This document shows, piece by piece, positions 28,812 through 37,608 of a DNA stretch of 64,000 nucleotides. Below the pieces are notes generated by a model. It had not been told where the DNA came from. It did no database searches and saw only the letters and a list, made by a program, of their open reading frames with translations. The DNA lies in contig NZ_SPQT01000015.1 in assembly GCF_004571025.1 (NCBI RefSeq), forward strand, positions 162,501-226,500. The letters are read 5' to 3'. Both the position numbers and the translations under genes were made by a program. Origin of the DNA: Bradyrhizobium niftali (GTDB lineage: Bacteria > Pseudomonadota > Alphaproteobacteria > Rhizobiales > Xanthobacteraceae). The first letter of the stretch is position 1. Every line of letters starts with the position of its first letter.

Positions 28812-30209
28812 TCAGCCCAATTTTCGCTCTTTTTCCAGCCGCTTCAGCCAGGCCTTGGCCTGGGAGGCCACGTTCTTCGGCGCGGTGCCGCCAAAGCTGG
28901 TCCGGCTCTTCACCGACGATTCGACCGAGAGCACGCCGAGCACGTCCTTGGTGATCTTGGGCTCGATCGCCTGCATCTCCTTCAGCGGCAGCTCGTGCAG
29001 CGCCACGCCGCCCTCGGCGGCCTTGGCCACGATGCGGCCGGTGACGTGGTGGGCCTCGCGGAACGGCATCTTCAACGTCCGCACCAGCCAGTCGGCAAGA
29101 TCGGTCGCGGTGGCATAGCCCTCGCCGGCAGCAAGCCTCATCTTCGCTTCATCGGGCACGAGGTCGCGGACCATGCCGGTCATGGCGCGGATCGCGAGCG
29201 ACAGCGCGGCGAAGCCCTCCATCGCGCCCTGCTTGTCCTCCTGCATGTCCTTTTGATAGGCGAGCGGCAGGCCCTTCATCACGATCAGGAGACCGTTGAG
29301 CGCGCCGATGACGCGGCCGGTCTTGGCGCGGACGAGCTCGGCGGCATCCGGGTTGCGCTTCTGCGGCATGATCGAGGAGCCGGTGGTGAACTTGTCGCTG
29401 AGGCGGATGAGGCCGACCAGCGGCGAGGTCCAGATCACGATCTCCTCGGCAAAGCGCGACATGTGCACGGCGCAGATCGAGGCCGCCGACAACGTCTCCA
29501 GCACGAAGTCGCGGTCGGAGACAGCGTCGAGCGAGTTTGCCATCGGCCGGTCGAAGGCAAGCGCCTTTGCGGTCGCGTGACGATCGATCGGGAACGAGGT
29601 GCCGGCGAGCGCGGCGGCGCCGAGCGGCGATTCGTTGAGCCGCTTGCGCGCGTCCTGGAAACGGCCGCGGTCGCGCGCGGCCATCTCGACATAGGCGAGC
29701 AGGTGATGGCCGAAGGTCACGGGCTGTGCGGTCTGGAGATGCGTGAAGCCGGGCATCACGGTGCCGGCATGCTCCAATGCACGCTCGACCAGCGCCTGCT
29801 GAAACGCGGCGAGCGCCGCATCGGTCTCGTCGATGACGTCGCGGACGAACAGACGGAAGTCGGTGGCGACCTGGTCGTTGCGTGAGCGCGCGGTGTGCAG
29901 CCGGCCGGCGGCGGGGCCGATCAGCTCGGACAGGCGGCTCTCGACATTCATGTGAATGTCCTCAAGCGCGCGCTTGAACGTGAAGCCGCCCTTGCCGATC
30001 TCTGACAAAATCGTGTCTAGACCCTTGCCGATATTTTTCGCATCAGAGGCCGTGATGATGCCCTGCGTGGCCAGCATCGCGGCGTGGGCCTTGGACGCGG
30101 CAATGTCCTGGGCAAAGAGGTGACGATCGACGTCGATGGAGACGTTGATCTCTTCCATGATCTCATCGGGACGTTCCGAGAACCGGCCGCCCCACATCTT
30201 GTTGCTCAT
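28812..30209 (-). CDS. argH: Argininosuccinate lyase
   Basis: An enzyme of 465 residues that splits argininosuccinate to arginine and fumarate. The fumarase/aspartase-superfamily signature GSSIMPQKRNPD is present, with TARSRNDQV and THLQTAQPV upstream. The start at 30209 gives the family N-terminus (NKMWGGRF); the longer open frame is a shadow of tlpA's upstream region. It is divergent from tlpA, with about 100 bases between the starts. Confidence 0.96.
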   Translation of the reverse strand: MSNKMWGGRFSERPDEIMEEINVSIDVDRHLFAQDIAASKAHAAMLATQGIITASDAKNIGKGLDTILSEIGKGGFTFKRALEDIHMNVESRLSELIGPAAGRLHTARSRNDQVATDFRLFVRDVIDETDAALAAFQQALVERALEHAGTVMPGFTHLQTAQPVTFGHHLLAYVEMAARDRGRFQDARKRLNESPLGAAALAGTSFPIDRHATAKALAFDRPMANSLDAVSDRDFVLETLSAASICAVHMSRFAEEIVIWTSPLVGLIRLSDKFTTGSSIMPQKRNPDAAELVRAKTGRVIGALNGLLIVMKGLPLAYQKDMQEDKQGAMEGFAALSLAIRAMTGMVRDLVPDEAKMRLAAGEGYATATDLADWLVRTLKMPFREAHHVTGRIVAKAAEGGVALHELPLKEMQAIEPKITKDVLGVLSVESSVKSRTSFGGTAPKNVASQAKAWLKRLEKERKLG

Positions 30210-30314
30210 GATCCCCTGCTCACGCCTTGCTTGTCGCTGGCCACGTTTGCTGGCCGCCGCCAGCCGTATTAAGAGGCCCCTGATAGCCATATCTGCGACC
30301 GGATGACAAACGAT

Positions 30315-30980
30315 ATGCTCGACACGAAGCCCTCCGCCACGCGCCGGATCCCCCTCGTCATCGCCACCGTGGCGGTCGGCGGGCTGGCCGGCTTCGCTGC
30401 GCTGTACGGGCTGGGCCTGAGCCGGGCGCCTACCGGCGATCCGGCCTGCCGGGCGGCAGTGGCTACGGCGCAGAAAATCGCCCCGCTCGCCCATGGCGAG
30501 GTGGCGGCGCTGACCATGGCGAGCGCACCCTTGAAGCTGCCCGACCTCGCTTTCGAGGACGCCGACGGCAAGCCGAAAAAGCTGTCCGATTTCCGCGGCA
30601 AGACCCTGCTGGTGAACCTCTGGGCCACCTGGTGCGTGCCGTGTCGGAAGGAAATGCCTGCACTGGACGAGCTCCAGGGCAAGCTTTCGGGCCCGAATTT
30701 CGAGGTGGTGGCGATCAATATCGATACCCGCGACCCCGAGAAGCCCAAGACCTTCCTGAAAGAGGCCAATCTGACCCGGCTCGGCTATTTCAACGATCAG
30801 AAAGCCAAGGTTTTCCAGGATCTTAAGGCCATAGGCCGGGCCCTGGGCATGCCGACCTCGGTGCTGGTCGACCCGCAGGGTTGCGAGATCGCGACGATCG
30901 CGGGGCCGGCGGAATGGGCGAGCGAGGACGCGCTCAAGCTGATCCGGGCTGCGACGGGCAAGGCCGCCGCGTCGCTTTAA
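30315..30980 (+). CDS. tlpA: Thiol:disulfide interchange protein TlpA
   Basis: A membrane-anchored periplasmic thioredoxin of 221 residues. One N-terminal helix (LVIATVAVGGLAGFAALYG) is followed by the thioredoxin domain with active site WCVPC and the cis-Pro in GMPTSVLV. The sequence matches my memory of B. japonicum TlpA, which keeps Cu-binding proteins ScoI and CoxB reduced for cytochrome aa3 assembly. The start at 30315 gives the described 221-residue length; an in-frame ATG at 30303 would add four residues. It is divergent from argH. Confidence 0.95.
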   Translation: MLDTKPSATRRIPLVIATVAVGGLAGFAALYGLGLSRAPTGDPACRAAVATAQKIAPLAHGEVAALTMASAPLKLPDLAFEDADGKPKKLSDFRGKTLLVNLWATWCVPCRKEMPALDELQGKLSGPNFEVVAINIDTRDPEKPKTFLKEANLTRLGYFNDQKAKVFQDLKAIGRALGMPTSVLVDPQGCEIATIAGPAEWASEDALKLIRAATGKAAASL

Positions 30981-31171
30981 GCGGTGACGTTCAGATTATT
31001 GCCGACACCCGCGCCGACATTGGCGAGCGAGGGCTGGCCGGCGCCCATCAGCGTCAGGACGGTGGATTTCTCCATATCCATGTTCTGCTTGGTCAGCGTC
31101 GCCGCGATATTCGACTGCAACGCGCCTTGCTGAGCGGCCAGCATGGTGCTGACCATTGCCATCATGTCCAT
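30977..31171 (-). CDS. YjfB-like putative motility protein
   Basis: A small protein of 64 residues, rich in Met, Gln and Ala (MMAMVSTMLAAQQGALQ), matching the YjfB_motility family of short helical proteins. The family name reflects genome context in other bacteria; a direct role is not proved. Its stop overlaps the end of tlpA by 4 bases in the converging orientation. Confidence 0.7.
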   Translation of the reverse strand: MDMMAMVSTMLAAQQGALQSNIAATLTKQNMDMEKSTVLTLMGAGQPSLANVGAGVGNNLNVTA

Positions 31172-31260
31172 TACGCGAACCCTCGTACCGGGCGCAGCCT
31201 AGGCGCGAGCGGTTAACGCGACATGAATTGTCACGGAGCGCCGTCGTGCGGGCGCTGCCC

Positions 31261-31376
31261 GTGTCCCGGACGTGCGCGGCATGCAATGACGCGACGCAGA
31301 GCCGGGATCCATCCTTCAGCGTGCACGCGGCTTGTGGGCCCCGGCTCGGCAGCGCTCCGCGCTGCGTCCGGGGCAC
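31261..31376. repeat. Palindromic intergenic repeat, GTGTCCCGGAC type
   Basis: The left arm GTGTCCCGGACG and right arm CGTCCGGGGCAC enclose GCCGGGATCC and GGGCCCCGGC. It is more diverged than the others and lies between the YjfB-like gene and hbd. Confidence 0.65.
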
Positions 31377-31385
31377 GAGACCGGC

Positions 31386-32267
31386 TTACCTTGTCGGAAC
31401 CGGCTTGGCGCCGCGGTAGTCGTAGAAGCCGCGCTGGGTCTTGCGGCCGAGCCAGCCGGCCTCGACGTATTTCACCAAGAGCGGGCACGGACGGTACTTG
31501 GAGTCGGCGAGGCCCTCGTGCAGCACCTGCATGATCGACAGGCAGGTATCGAGGCCGATGAAATCGGCAAGCTCGAGCGGCCCCATCGGATGGTGCGCGC
31601 CGAGCTTCATCGCCGCGTCGATCGCCTCGACGTTGCCGACGCCTTCGTACAGCGTGTAGATCGCCTCGTTGATCATCGGCAGCAGGATGCGGTTGACGAT
31701 GAAGGCCGGGAAATCCTCGGAGACCGCGACCTGCTTGCCGAGCTTGGCGACGAATTCCTTGGACGCCTCGAAGGTCGCATCGTCGGTGGCGATGCCGCGG
31801 ATCAGCTCCACCAGCTCCATCAGCGGCACCGGATTCATGAAGTGAATGCCGATGAAGCGCTCGGGCCGGTCGGTGGCGGCGGCAAGGCGCGTGATCGAGA
31901 TCGAGGACGTATCCGAGGCGACGATCGCCTCGGGCTTCAACACGGCGCAGAGCTCGTGGAAGATCTTGCGCTTGACCTCCTCCTTCTCGACCGCGGTCTC
32001 GATCACGAGATCGCAGTCGGCGAGGTCGTCGAGCTTCTCGGCGGCCACGATGCGCGACAGCGCCTTGGTCTTGGCCTCCTCGGTGACGACCTTCTTGGAG
32101 ACCTGGCGGGCCAGATTGCCGTTGATGGTGGCCATGCCCGACTTGAGGCGATCGGCCGAAACGTCGTTGAGCACCACGTCGAAGCCAGCCAGCGCGGCAA
32201 CATGCGCGATGCCATTGCCCATCTGACCCGCGCCGATCACGCCGACCTTCTTGATCACTGCCGCCAT
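31386..32267 (-). CDS. hbd: 3-hydroxybutyryl-CoA dehydrogenase
   Basis: An enzyme of 293 residues. The NAD site is VGVIGAGQMGNGIAHVAA; the catalytic His is in GIHFMNPVPLMELVE, with Ser/Asn partners in SDTSSISI and FIVNRILLP. It interconverts acetoacetyl-CoA and 3-hydroxybutyryl-CoA. The start at 32267 yields the family N-terminus (AAVIKKVG). It lies downstream of etfA and etfB on the same strand across a terminator-like hairpin, so it is functionally linked to fatty-acid or PHB metabolism but perhaps separately transcribed. Confidence 0.94.
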   Translation of the reverse strand: MAAVIKKVGVIGAGQMGNGIAHVAALAGFDVVLNDVSADRLKSGMATINGNLARQVSKKVVTEEAKTKALSRIVAAEKLDDLADCDLVIETAVEKEEVKRKIFHELCAVLKPEAIVASDTSSISITRLAAATDRPERFIGIHFMNPVPLMELVELIRGIATDDATFEASKEFVAKLGKQVAVSEDFPAFIVNRILLPMINEAIYTLYEGVGNVEAIDAAMKLGAHHPMGPLELADFIGLDTCLSIMQVLHEGLADSKYRPCPLLVKYVEAGWLGRKTQRGFYDYRGAKPVPTR

Positions 32268-32429
32268 AATGTCATCCACCGGAACGGCGCGCATATCGCG
32301 CCTGTCTATCCCCCAAGCCGGGAGGTCTGATTTGATCAGAACCGTGATTTAATCAGAACCTGGGCTCGAAACCTAGATTGGATCGCTCCCCCGGCGTGCC
32401 CCACGCCAAAGAAAACGCCTCATAAATGC

Positions 32430-32465
32430 AACACCGGCCGGAGTTTATACCTCCGGCCGGTGTTT
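32430..32465 (-). terminator. Hairpin terminator after etfA
   Basis: A 13-bp perfect stem (ACACCGGCCGGAG with its complement) with a 7-base loop, placed 10 bases after the etfA stop. The T-run is on the plus-strand side, so efficiency toward hbd is uncertain. Confidence 0.65.
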
Positions 32466-32475
32466 TGAACGTCTT

Positions 32476-33420
32476 TTACTTGCCGAGTTTGCCGAGTTCG
32501 GCGGTCAGCTCCGGAACCGCCTGGTAGAGGTCGGCGACCAGGCCGTAATCGGCGACCTGGAAGATCGGCGCGTCCTCGTCCTTGTTGATCGCGACGATCA
32601 CCTTGGAGTCCTTCATGCCGGCCAGATGCTGGATCGCGCCGGAAATGCCCACCGCGACATAGAGCTCGGGGGCGACGACCTTACCGGTCTGGCCGACCTG
32701 CCAGTCGTTCGGCGCATAGCCGGCGTCCACCGCCGCGCGCGAGGCACCGACGCCGGCGCCGAGCTTGTCGGCGAGGGGCTCGATGTATTTGGCGAAATTC
32801 TCGCGGCTCTGCATGGCGCGGCCACCGGAGACGATGATCTTCGCCGAGGTCAGCTCGGGACGGTCGCTCTTGGCGACCTCCTCGCCGACGAAGGACGACA
32901 GGCCCGGATCGGCCGCAGCCTGAACGCTCTCGACCGGCGCGCTGCCGCCTTCGCCCGCCGCGGCGAAGGTGGAGGTCCGGACCGTGATGACCTTCTTGGC
33001 GTCCTTCGACTTCACCGTCTGGATGGCGTTGCCGGCATAGATCGGACGCTCGTAGGTGTCGGGGGCGACAACCTTGATGATCTCGGAGACCTGCATGACG
33101 TCGAGCAGGGCTGCGACGCGCGGCATCACGTTCTTGAAGCGCGAGGTCGCGGGCGCGACGATCGCATCATAGGACGGGGCCAGCGAGACGATCAGCGCGG
33201 CCAGCGGCTCGGCAAGATCGTGCGCGTAAAGCGCGCCATCGGCGAGCAGCACCTTCTTCACGCCTGCGAGCTTGGCGGCGGCGTCCGCCGCGGCCTTCGC
33301 ACCCTCGCCGGCCACCAGCACCTCGACGTCCGCACCGAGCGCGGCGGCCGCGGTCAGGGCCTTGTTGGTCGCATCCTTCAACGACGCGTTGTCGTGTTCG
33401 GCAATCAGAAGCGTCGTCAT
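32476..33420 (-). CDS. etfA: Electron transfer flavoprotein, alpha subunit
   Basis: A protein of 314 residues. The C-terminal FAD domain carries the family signature LYVAVGISGAIQHLAGMKDS and, after it, VAINKDEDAPIFQVADYG. With EtfB it passes electrons from acyl-CoA and other dehydrogenases to the quinone pool via ETF-QO. Its ATG touches the etfB stop, so the two are translated together. Confidence 0.97.
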   Translation of the reverse strand: MTTLLIAEHDNASLKDATNKALTAAAALGADVEVLVAGEGAKAAADAAAKLAGVKKVLLADGALYAHDLAEPLAALIVSLAPSYDAIVAPATSRFKNVMPRVAALLDVMQVSEIIKVVAPDTYERPIYAGNAIQTVKSKDAKKVITVRTSTFAAAGEGGSAPVESVQAAADPGLSSFVGEEVAKSDRPELTSAKIIVSGGRAMQSRENFAKYIEPLADKLGAGVGASRAAVDAGYAPNDWQVGQTGKVVAPELYVAVGISGAIQHLAGMKDSKVIVAINKDEDAPIFQVADYGLVADLYQAVPELTAELGKLGK

Positions 33421-34169
33421 CAGAGCACCCCGGCTTCGTTCTTGAGTTTCGACACCAGCTCGGCGACGTCCTTGACCTTGACGCCCGCCTTGCGGCCCGC
33501 CGGCTCGGTCGTCTTGAGAACCTCGAGGCGCGCGGTGACGTCGACGCCGTAATCGGCGACGGTCTTCTCCGCGATCGGCTTCTTCTTGGCCTTCATGATG
33601 TTGGGCAGCGAGGCGTAGCGCGGCTCGTTGAGACGCAGGTCGGTGGTGACGATCGCCGGTCCCTTGAGCTTCACGGTCTGGAGACCGCCGTCGACTTCGC
33701 GGGTGACCTTGAAGTCGCTTCCTTCGACCTCGAGCTTCGAGGCGAAGGTCGCCTGCGACCAGCCGAGCAGCGCGGCCAGCATCTGGCCGGTCTGATTGCT
33801 GTCGTCGTCGATCGCCTGCTTGCCGAGGATGATCAGGCCCGGCTGCTCTTCCTCGGCGATCTTCTTCAGGATCTTGGCGACGGCGAGCGGCTCGACGGCG
33901 CCCTCGGCCTTCACCAGGATGCCGCGATCGGCGCCCATCGCAAGACCGGTGCGGATCGTCTCCGACGCCTGCGCAGGTCCAATGGAAACCACCACGACCT
34001 CGGTGGCCTTGCCACCTTCCTTCAGGCGCAGCGCTTCCTCGACCGCGATTTCATCGAACGGGTTCATCGACATCTTGACGTTGGCGAGTTCAACGCCCGA
34101 TCCATCGCCCTTGACGCGGACCTTGACGTTGTAATCGACCACCCGCTTTACCGGCACTAAGACCTTCAT
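33420..34169 (-). CDS. etfB: Electron transfer flavoprotein, beta subunit
   Basis: A protein of 249 residues with the EtfB nucleotide-binding fold. It opens with MKVLVPVKRVVDYNVKVRVK and contains the conserved NPFDEIAVEEALRLKE and VTREVDGGLQTVKLKGPAIV segments. It binds AMP and pairs with EtfA. The start at 34169 is set by AGAGGAT before it. It is the first gene of etfBA. Confidence 0.97.
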   Translation of the reverse strand: MKVLVPVKRVVDYNVKVRVKGDGSGVELANVKMSMNPFDEIAVEEALRLKEGGKATEVVVVSIGPAQASETIRTGLAMGADRGILVKAEGAVEPLAVAKILKKIAEEEQPGLIILGKQAIDDDSNQTGQMLAALLGWSQATFASKLEVEGSDFKVTREVDGGLQTVKLKGPAIVTTDLRLNEPRYASLPNIMKAKKKPIAEKTVADYGVDVTARLEVLKTTEPAGRKAGVKVKDVAELVSKLKNEAGVL

Positions 34170-34295
34170 CGATCCTCTTTCACTCAATTTGGGAAGGGGG
34201 TTATCAACTGGCGCGGAACCTAAAGGCCTGACCCGGCCCGGTCAACGCGCGAAGAGGCCAAATTTTAGACCTTGGAAATGGGCCATTCTAATGGG

Positions 34296-34880
34296 TCAGC
34301 GATTCTGGCCCGGAACCCAGAGCACGTCGCCGGCGCCGTTTTGGTTGGCTGCGCGGCTGGCCACGAACAGGAAGTCCGAAAGGCGATTCATATATTGGAT
34401 GCCAGCGGCGCCGACCGGCTCGCCCGGCTGGGCCGCCAGTTCCACCATCACGCGTTCCGCCCTGCGGCATATCGTGCGTGCGACATGGAGGTAGGCGGCG
34501 GTGGGCGTGCCGCCGGGCAGCACGAAGGAGGTGAGCGGCGCGAGCTTGTCGTTGAGCGCGTCGATGTCGTGCTCGAGCCGCTCGACCTGGCTTGCCACCA
34601 CCCGCAGCCGTTCCGCCTTTTTAGTTTCCTTGCCTTCCCGCTCCGGCACCGCGAGGTCGGCGCCGAGATCAAACAGATCGTTCTGGATACGGCCGAGCAT
34701 CGCATCGAGCTCGGGCGTATCATGGGTATGGAGACGCACGACGCCGATCGCGGCATTGGTCTCGTCCACGGTGCCATAGGCTTCGATGCGCAGATCGTAT
34801 TTCGGACGGCGTTCGCCCGAGCCGAGCGCTGTCGTGCCGTCGTCACCAGTCTTCGTATAGATGCGATTTAGCACAACCAT
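34296..34880 (-). CDS. Cob(I)yrinic acid a,c-diamide adenosyltransferase (PduO-type)
   Basis: A protein of 194 residues of the PduO-type ATP:cob(I)alamin adenosyltransferase family. The ATP-binding N-terminus TKTGDDGTTALGSGERRPK and the DETNAAIG and CRRAERVMVEL motifs are all visible. It makes adenosylcobalamin, used for example by methylmalonyl-CoA mutase. The start at 34880 gives the family N-terminus. It is preceded 2 bases upstream by a small membrane-protein gene, forming a pair. No cobalamin riboswitch was seen nearby. Confidence 0.93.
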   Translation of the reverse strand: MVVLNRIYTKTGDDGTTALGSGERRPKYDLRIEAYGTVDETNAAIGVVRLHTHDTPELDAMLGRIQNDLFDLGADLAVPEREGKETKKAERLRVVASQVERLEHDIDALNDKLAPLTSFVLPGGTPTAAYLHVARTICRRAERVMVELAAQPGEPVGAAGIQYMNRLSDFLFVASRAANQNGAGDVLWVPGQNR

Positions 34881-34882
34881 GT

Positions 34883-35077
34883 TCAGCGCCCCATCGCCCA
34901 TACCGCGATCATGGCAATGACGATCGCCACGAACTGAAGCAGCACGCGCCAGCGCATCAGCTTCTGCGAGGTGTTGGGCGAGCCGCCCCGCATCATGTTG
35001 ACGAGACCGAGCAGCAGCACCAACGCCACTGCGCCGGCCGCCACCGGCAGGATGAAAGTACTCAGGATAGATGCCAT
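34883..35077 (-). CDS. Small twin-transmembrane (HIG1-like) protein
   Basis: A protein of 64 residues with two transmembrane helices (FILPVAAGAVALVLLLGLV and LQFVAIVIAMIAVWAM) joined by a short loop (MMRGGSPNTSQKLMRWR). The loop and the second helix match the HIG1-domain pattern known from cytochrome oxidase assembly factors. It is encoded directly before the cobalamin adenosyltransferase, a common rhizobial order. Function inferred only from the motif. Confidence 0.78.
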   Translation of the reverse strand: MASILSTFILPVAAGAVALVLLLGLVNMMRGGSPNTSQKLMRWRVLLQFVAIVIAMIAVWAMGR

Positions 35078-35123
35078 CGGGGGTAGATAACACCGTGCGC
35101 GCCGGTCCGCCATCTCCCCACCC

Positions 35124-35274
35124 GTCATTCCGGGGCGCGCCAACGGGTCCGCAACGCGGCCCGATGGCGCGAGCCCGGAATCCATCAAGCAGCGTCACGC
35201 GCGGTGAAATGGATTCCGGGCTCGATGCACCGGGTCGCGCTTTGCGCGGTCCCGTCACATCGCCCCGGAATGAC
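35124..35274. repeat. Palindromic intergenic repeat, GTCATTCCGGGG type, second copy
   Basis: GTCATTCCGGGGCG and CGCCCCGGAATGAC are the outer arms, CGGAATCCAT and ATGGATTCCG the inner, as in the copy at 9918-10021. It lies between divergent genes, upstream of the BrkB-type gene. Confidence 0.87.
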
Positions 35275-35409
35275 GACCGGGTTGGTTGGCGATCTGGCTT
35301 TTAGGCCAATAATATCAGAAGCTGGCTGCATGATTTCCGATTTGCGTCCATCGCAAGCCTTCTCCGTCTCTCCCCGCAAGGGGGAAAAGGGAGCAGTACA
35401 GGGCCAGCC

Positions 35410-36303
35410 GTGAAAGCCATCCGCTACATCTACGTCGTCGTGATGGATGCGTTCTACACGTTCCTGGCCGACGACGGCTGGGCGATCGCGAGCCACATCG
35501 CGCTGTCGACGCTGATGGCGCTGTTCCCGTTCCTGATCGTGCTGACCTCGCTCGCCGGCTTCTTCGGTTCCAAGGAGCTCGCCGACCAGGCCGCCAGCCT
35601 GATGCTCGAGGTCTGGCCCAAGCAGGTCGCCGACAGCCTTTCCGGCGAGATCCACGACGTGCTGACCACGACCCGCACCGGCGTGCTGACCATCGGCGCG
35701 GCGCTGTCAGTCTATTTCGCCTCGAACGGCGTCGAGGCGCTCCGCGTCGCGCTCAACCGCGCCTATGCGGTGGTGGAGATGCGGCGCTGGTACTGGCTGC
35801 GGCTGGAATCGATCGGCTATACGCTGGTTGCGGCCTTCACCGCGCTTGCCATGGCGTTCCTGATCGTACTCGGCCCGCTCATCATCGAGGCGACGCGGCG
35901 CCACATCCCGCTGTTCGTCGAGTCCAACGAGAGCATCCTCACCTGGCTGCGCTACGGCATCACCATCGGCGCGCTGGTGGTGGCGCTGATCATCCTGCAT
36001 GCGTGGGTGCCGGCGGGGCGGCGCAGCTTCCTGCAGATCCTGCCCGGCATCGTCTTCACCATGGTGGCGTCGCTGATCTCGGGCATCGTGTTCGGGCAAT
36101 ATCTGGCGCGCTTCGCCAACAATTACGTGACGATGTATGCGGGACTGGCCTCGGTGATCATCGCGCTGGTGTTTCTGTATTTCATCGCCGCGATCTTCGT
36201 CTACGGCGGCGAGCTCAACGCCGCGATCATCAAGTCGCGACTTCCTCACGGCGTGTCGCTACAAGCAGCGCAGTCGCTAAAGCACGCGGAGACACGGGCT
36301 TGA
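35410..36303 (+). CDS. YihY/BrkB family inner-membrane protein
   Basis: A membrane protein of 297 residues with six predicted helices (for example TLMALFPFLIVLTSLAGFFG, TLVAAFTALAMAFLIVLGPLI, ASVIIALVFLYFIAAIFVYG) and the YihY/BrkB pattern GGELNAAI near the end. It was once annotated as ribonuclease BN, which is now known to be wrong. The start is GTG at 35410. The last 74 bases overlap the 3' end of the converging histidine kinase gene, an unusually long convergent overlap. Confidence 0.88.
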   Translation: MKAIRYIYVVVMDAFYTFLADDGWAIASHIALSTLMALFPFLIVLTSLAGFFGSKELADQAASLMLEVWPKQVADSLSGEIHDVLTTTRTGVLTIGAALSVYFASNGVEALRVALNRAYAVVEMRRWYWLRLESIGYTLVAAFTALAMAFLIVLGPLIIEATRRHIPLFVESNESILTWLRYGITIGALVVALIILHAWVPAGRRSFLQILPGIVFTMVASLISGIVFGQYLARFANNYVTMYAGLASVIIALVFLYFIAAIFVYGGELNAAIIKSRLPHGVSLQAAQSLKHAETRA

Positions 36304-37504
36304 CCAGGAAGGCGTCGGCGCCCGCCTCGCGCGAGGCCGCCTCGTCCTCGCCGCGCCCGGAGACGCCGATGATGGGGATTCGAGCGAGCGGCGCCGGCAT
36401 GGTGCGGATCCGCCGGATGGCCTCGACGCCATCGATGCCCGGCAGCACCATGTCCATCAGCACCGCGTCGAAGGCCCCCTGCGCGAGCCGGTTCACCGCA
36501 TCCTCGCCGCGTCCGATGAACTCGGCATGATGGCCGAGCTCGGTCAAAATGGTGTTGAGCACGACGCGGCCGAACGGATTGTCCTCGACACTGAGCACGC
36601 GCAGCGCGGCCGCCGCGTCGGCCTCGGCCTCGCCCTTCGCCTTGCGGGACCTGGCCGGTCCCGCCGCGTCCAGCGACACCGTCAATGTGAAGGTGGCGCC
36701 GCCGCCGCGGCGCGGTGCGACCGAGATGTCGCCGCCCATCGCGCGCGCCAGCTGCTTCACCGAAGATAGTCCCAAACCCGCGCCGCCGAAGCGCGAGGCG
36801 ATGGTGACATTGGCCTGGGTGAAGGGGCGGAACAGCCGCTTGATCTCGGCCATGGTCAGGCCGATGCCGCTGTCGGACACCGCGAAGGCGACGCCAACCC
36901 TGCCCTTCGTCTTGCCGTTTTTCTTGCCCTTGGCCGGACGCCAGGGCGCGACCACGAGCGCCACGCCACCCTGGTCGGTGAACTTCACGGCATTGTCGAT
37001 GAGGTTCTCGAGTGCGGCGCGCAGGCGGACGGGATCGCCGACCACCAGCCCCGGCAGCTTTTCGGAGAGCTCGACCTGGGCCTGGAGGCCCTTGGCCGCG
37101 GCGCGCCCGGCCAGCGAATCGCCGGCGCTGCGGGCCAGCGCCCGCAGGTCGAACAGGTCCTGCCGCAGCGTGCTGCCGCCCTTTCCAGCCCCCTTGCCGG
37201 TCCGGGCAGCGTCCACGAACAGGGTGGCGAGGCTCGCCAGATGCTCGGCGCCGGCCTTGATGGTGTCAGCCCAGCGCCGCTCCCGCTCCCCGAGATCCGA
37301 GGTCGCGAGCAGGTCGCTGATCGCGAGAATGCCGGTCAGGGGGGTGCGGACTTCATGGGCAAAGGCGGCAAGCGCCGCCTGGACCACGTCCGGCGTGACC
37401 GCCTTGGTGCTGCGCTTGCGCACCTTTCCGGCCGCCCCGGACCGCTTCCGAGGCAGTCGCCTGGACGTCCGCGTGGTGCGCGCTGCCCGCGTTTTCGCCG
37501 CCAT
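36230..37504 (-). CDS. Soluble hybrid histidine kinase with receiver domain
   Basis: A protein of 424 residues. A basic N-terminal tail (residues 1-40) precedes the dimerisation/phosphoacceptor helix with His in FAHEVRTPLTGIL. The ATPase domain follows (N box NLIDNAVKF, G1 DSGIG, G2 GGAGLGLSSV), then a C-terminal receiver whose Asp is in LMDMVLPGIDG and whose Lys is in LVKPVSP. There are no transmembrane segments and no PAS or other sensor domain, so it must sense inside the cell or work with a partner. The start at 37504 gives the natural N-terminus. Its 3' end overlaps the brkB-type gene by 74 bases. Confidence 0.92.
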   Translation of the reverse strand: MAAKTRAARTTRTSRRLPRKRSGAAGKVRKRSTKAVTPDVVQAALAAFAHEVRTPLTGILAISDLLATSDLGERERRWADTIKAGAEHLASLATLFVDAARTGKGAGKGGSTLRQDLFDLRALARSAGDSLAGRAAAKGLQAQVELSEKLPGLVVGDPVRLRAALENLIDNAVKFTDQGGVALVVAPWRPAKGKKNGKTKGRVGVAFAVSDSGIGLTMAEIKRLFRPFTQANVTIASRFGGAGLGLSSVKQLARAMGGDISVAPRRGGGATFTLTVSLDAAGPARSRKAKGEAEADAAAALRVLSVEDNPFGRVVLNTILTELGHHAEFIGRGEDAVNRLAQGAFDAVLMDMVLPGIDGVEAIRRIRTMPAPLARIPIIGVSGRGEDEAASREAGADAFLVKPVSPRALATALLVATRREEVAT

Positions 37505-37608
37505 AATTCCCCTTCGAAGTATCCCCTTCGAACCCCGGGCTGTCCGATAAGCATGGCACGGCGGAACACCAGGAGTCACGGCGGTGTTTGGCTAAACCCC
37601 AGAGAAAC

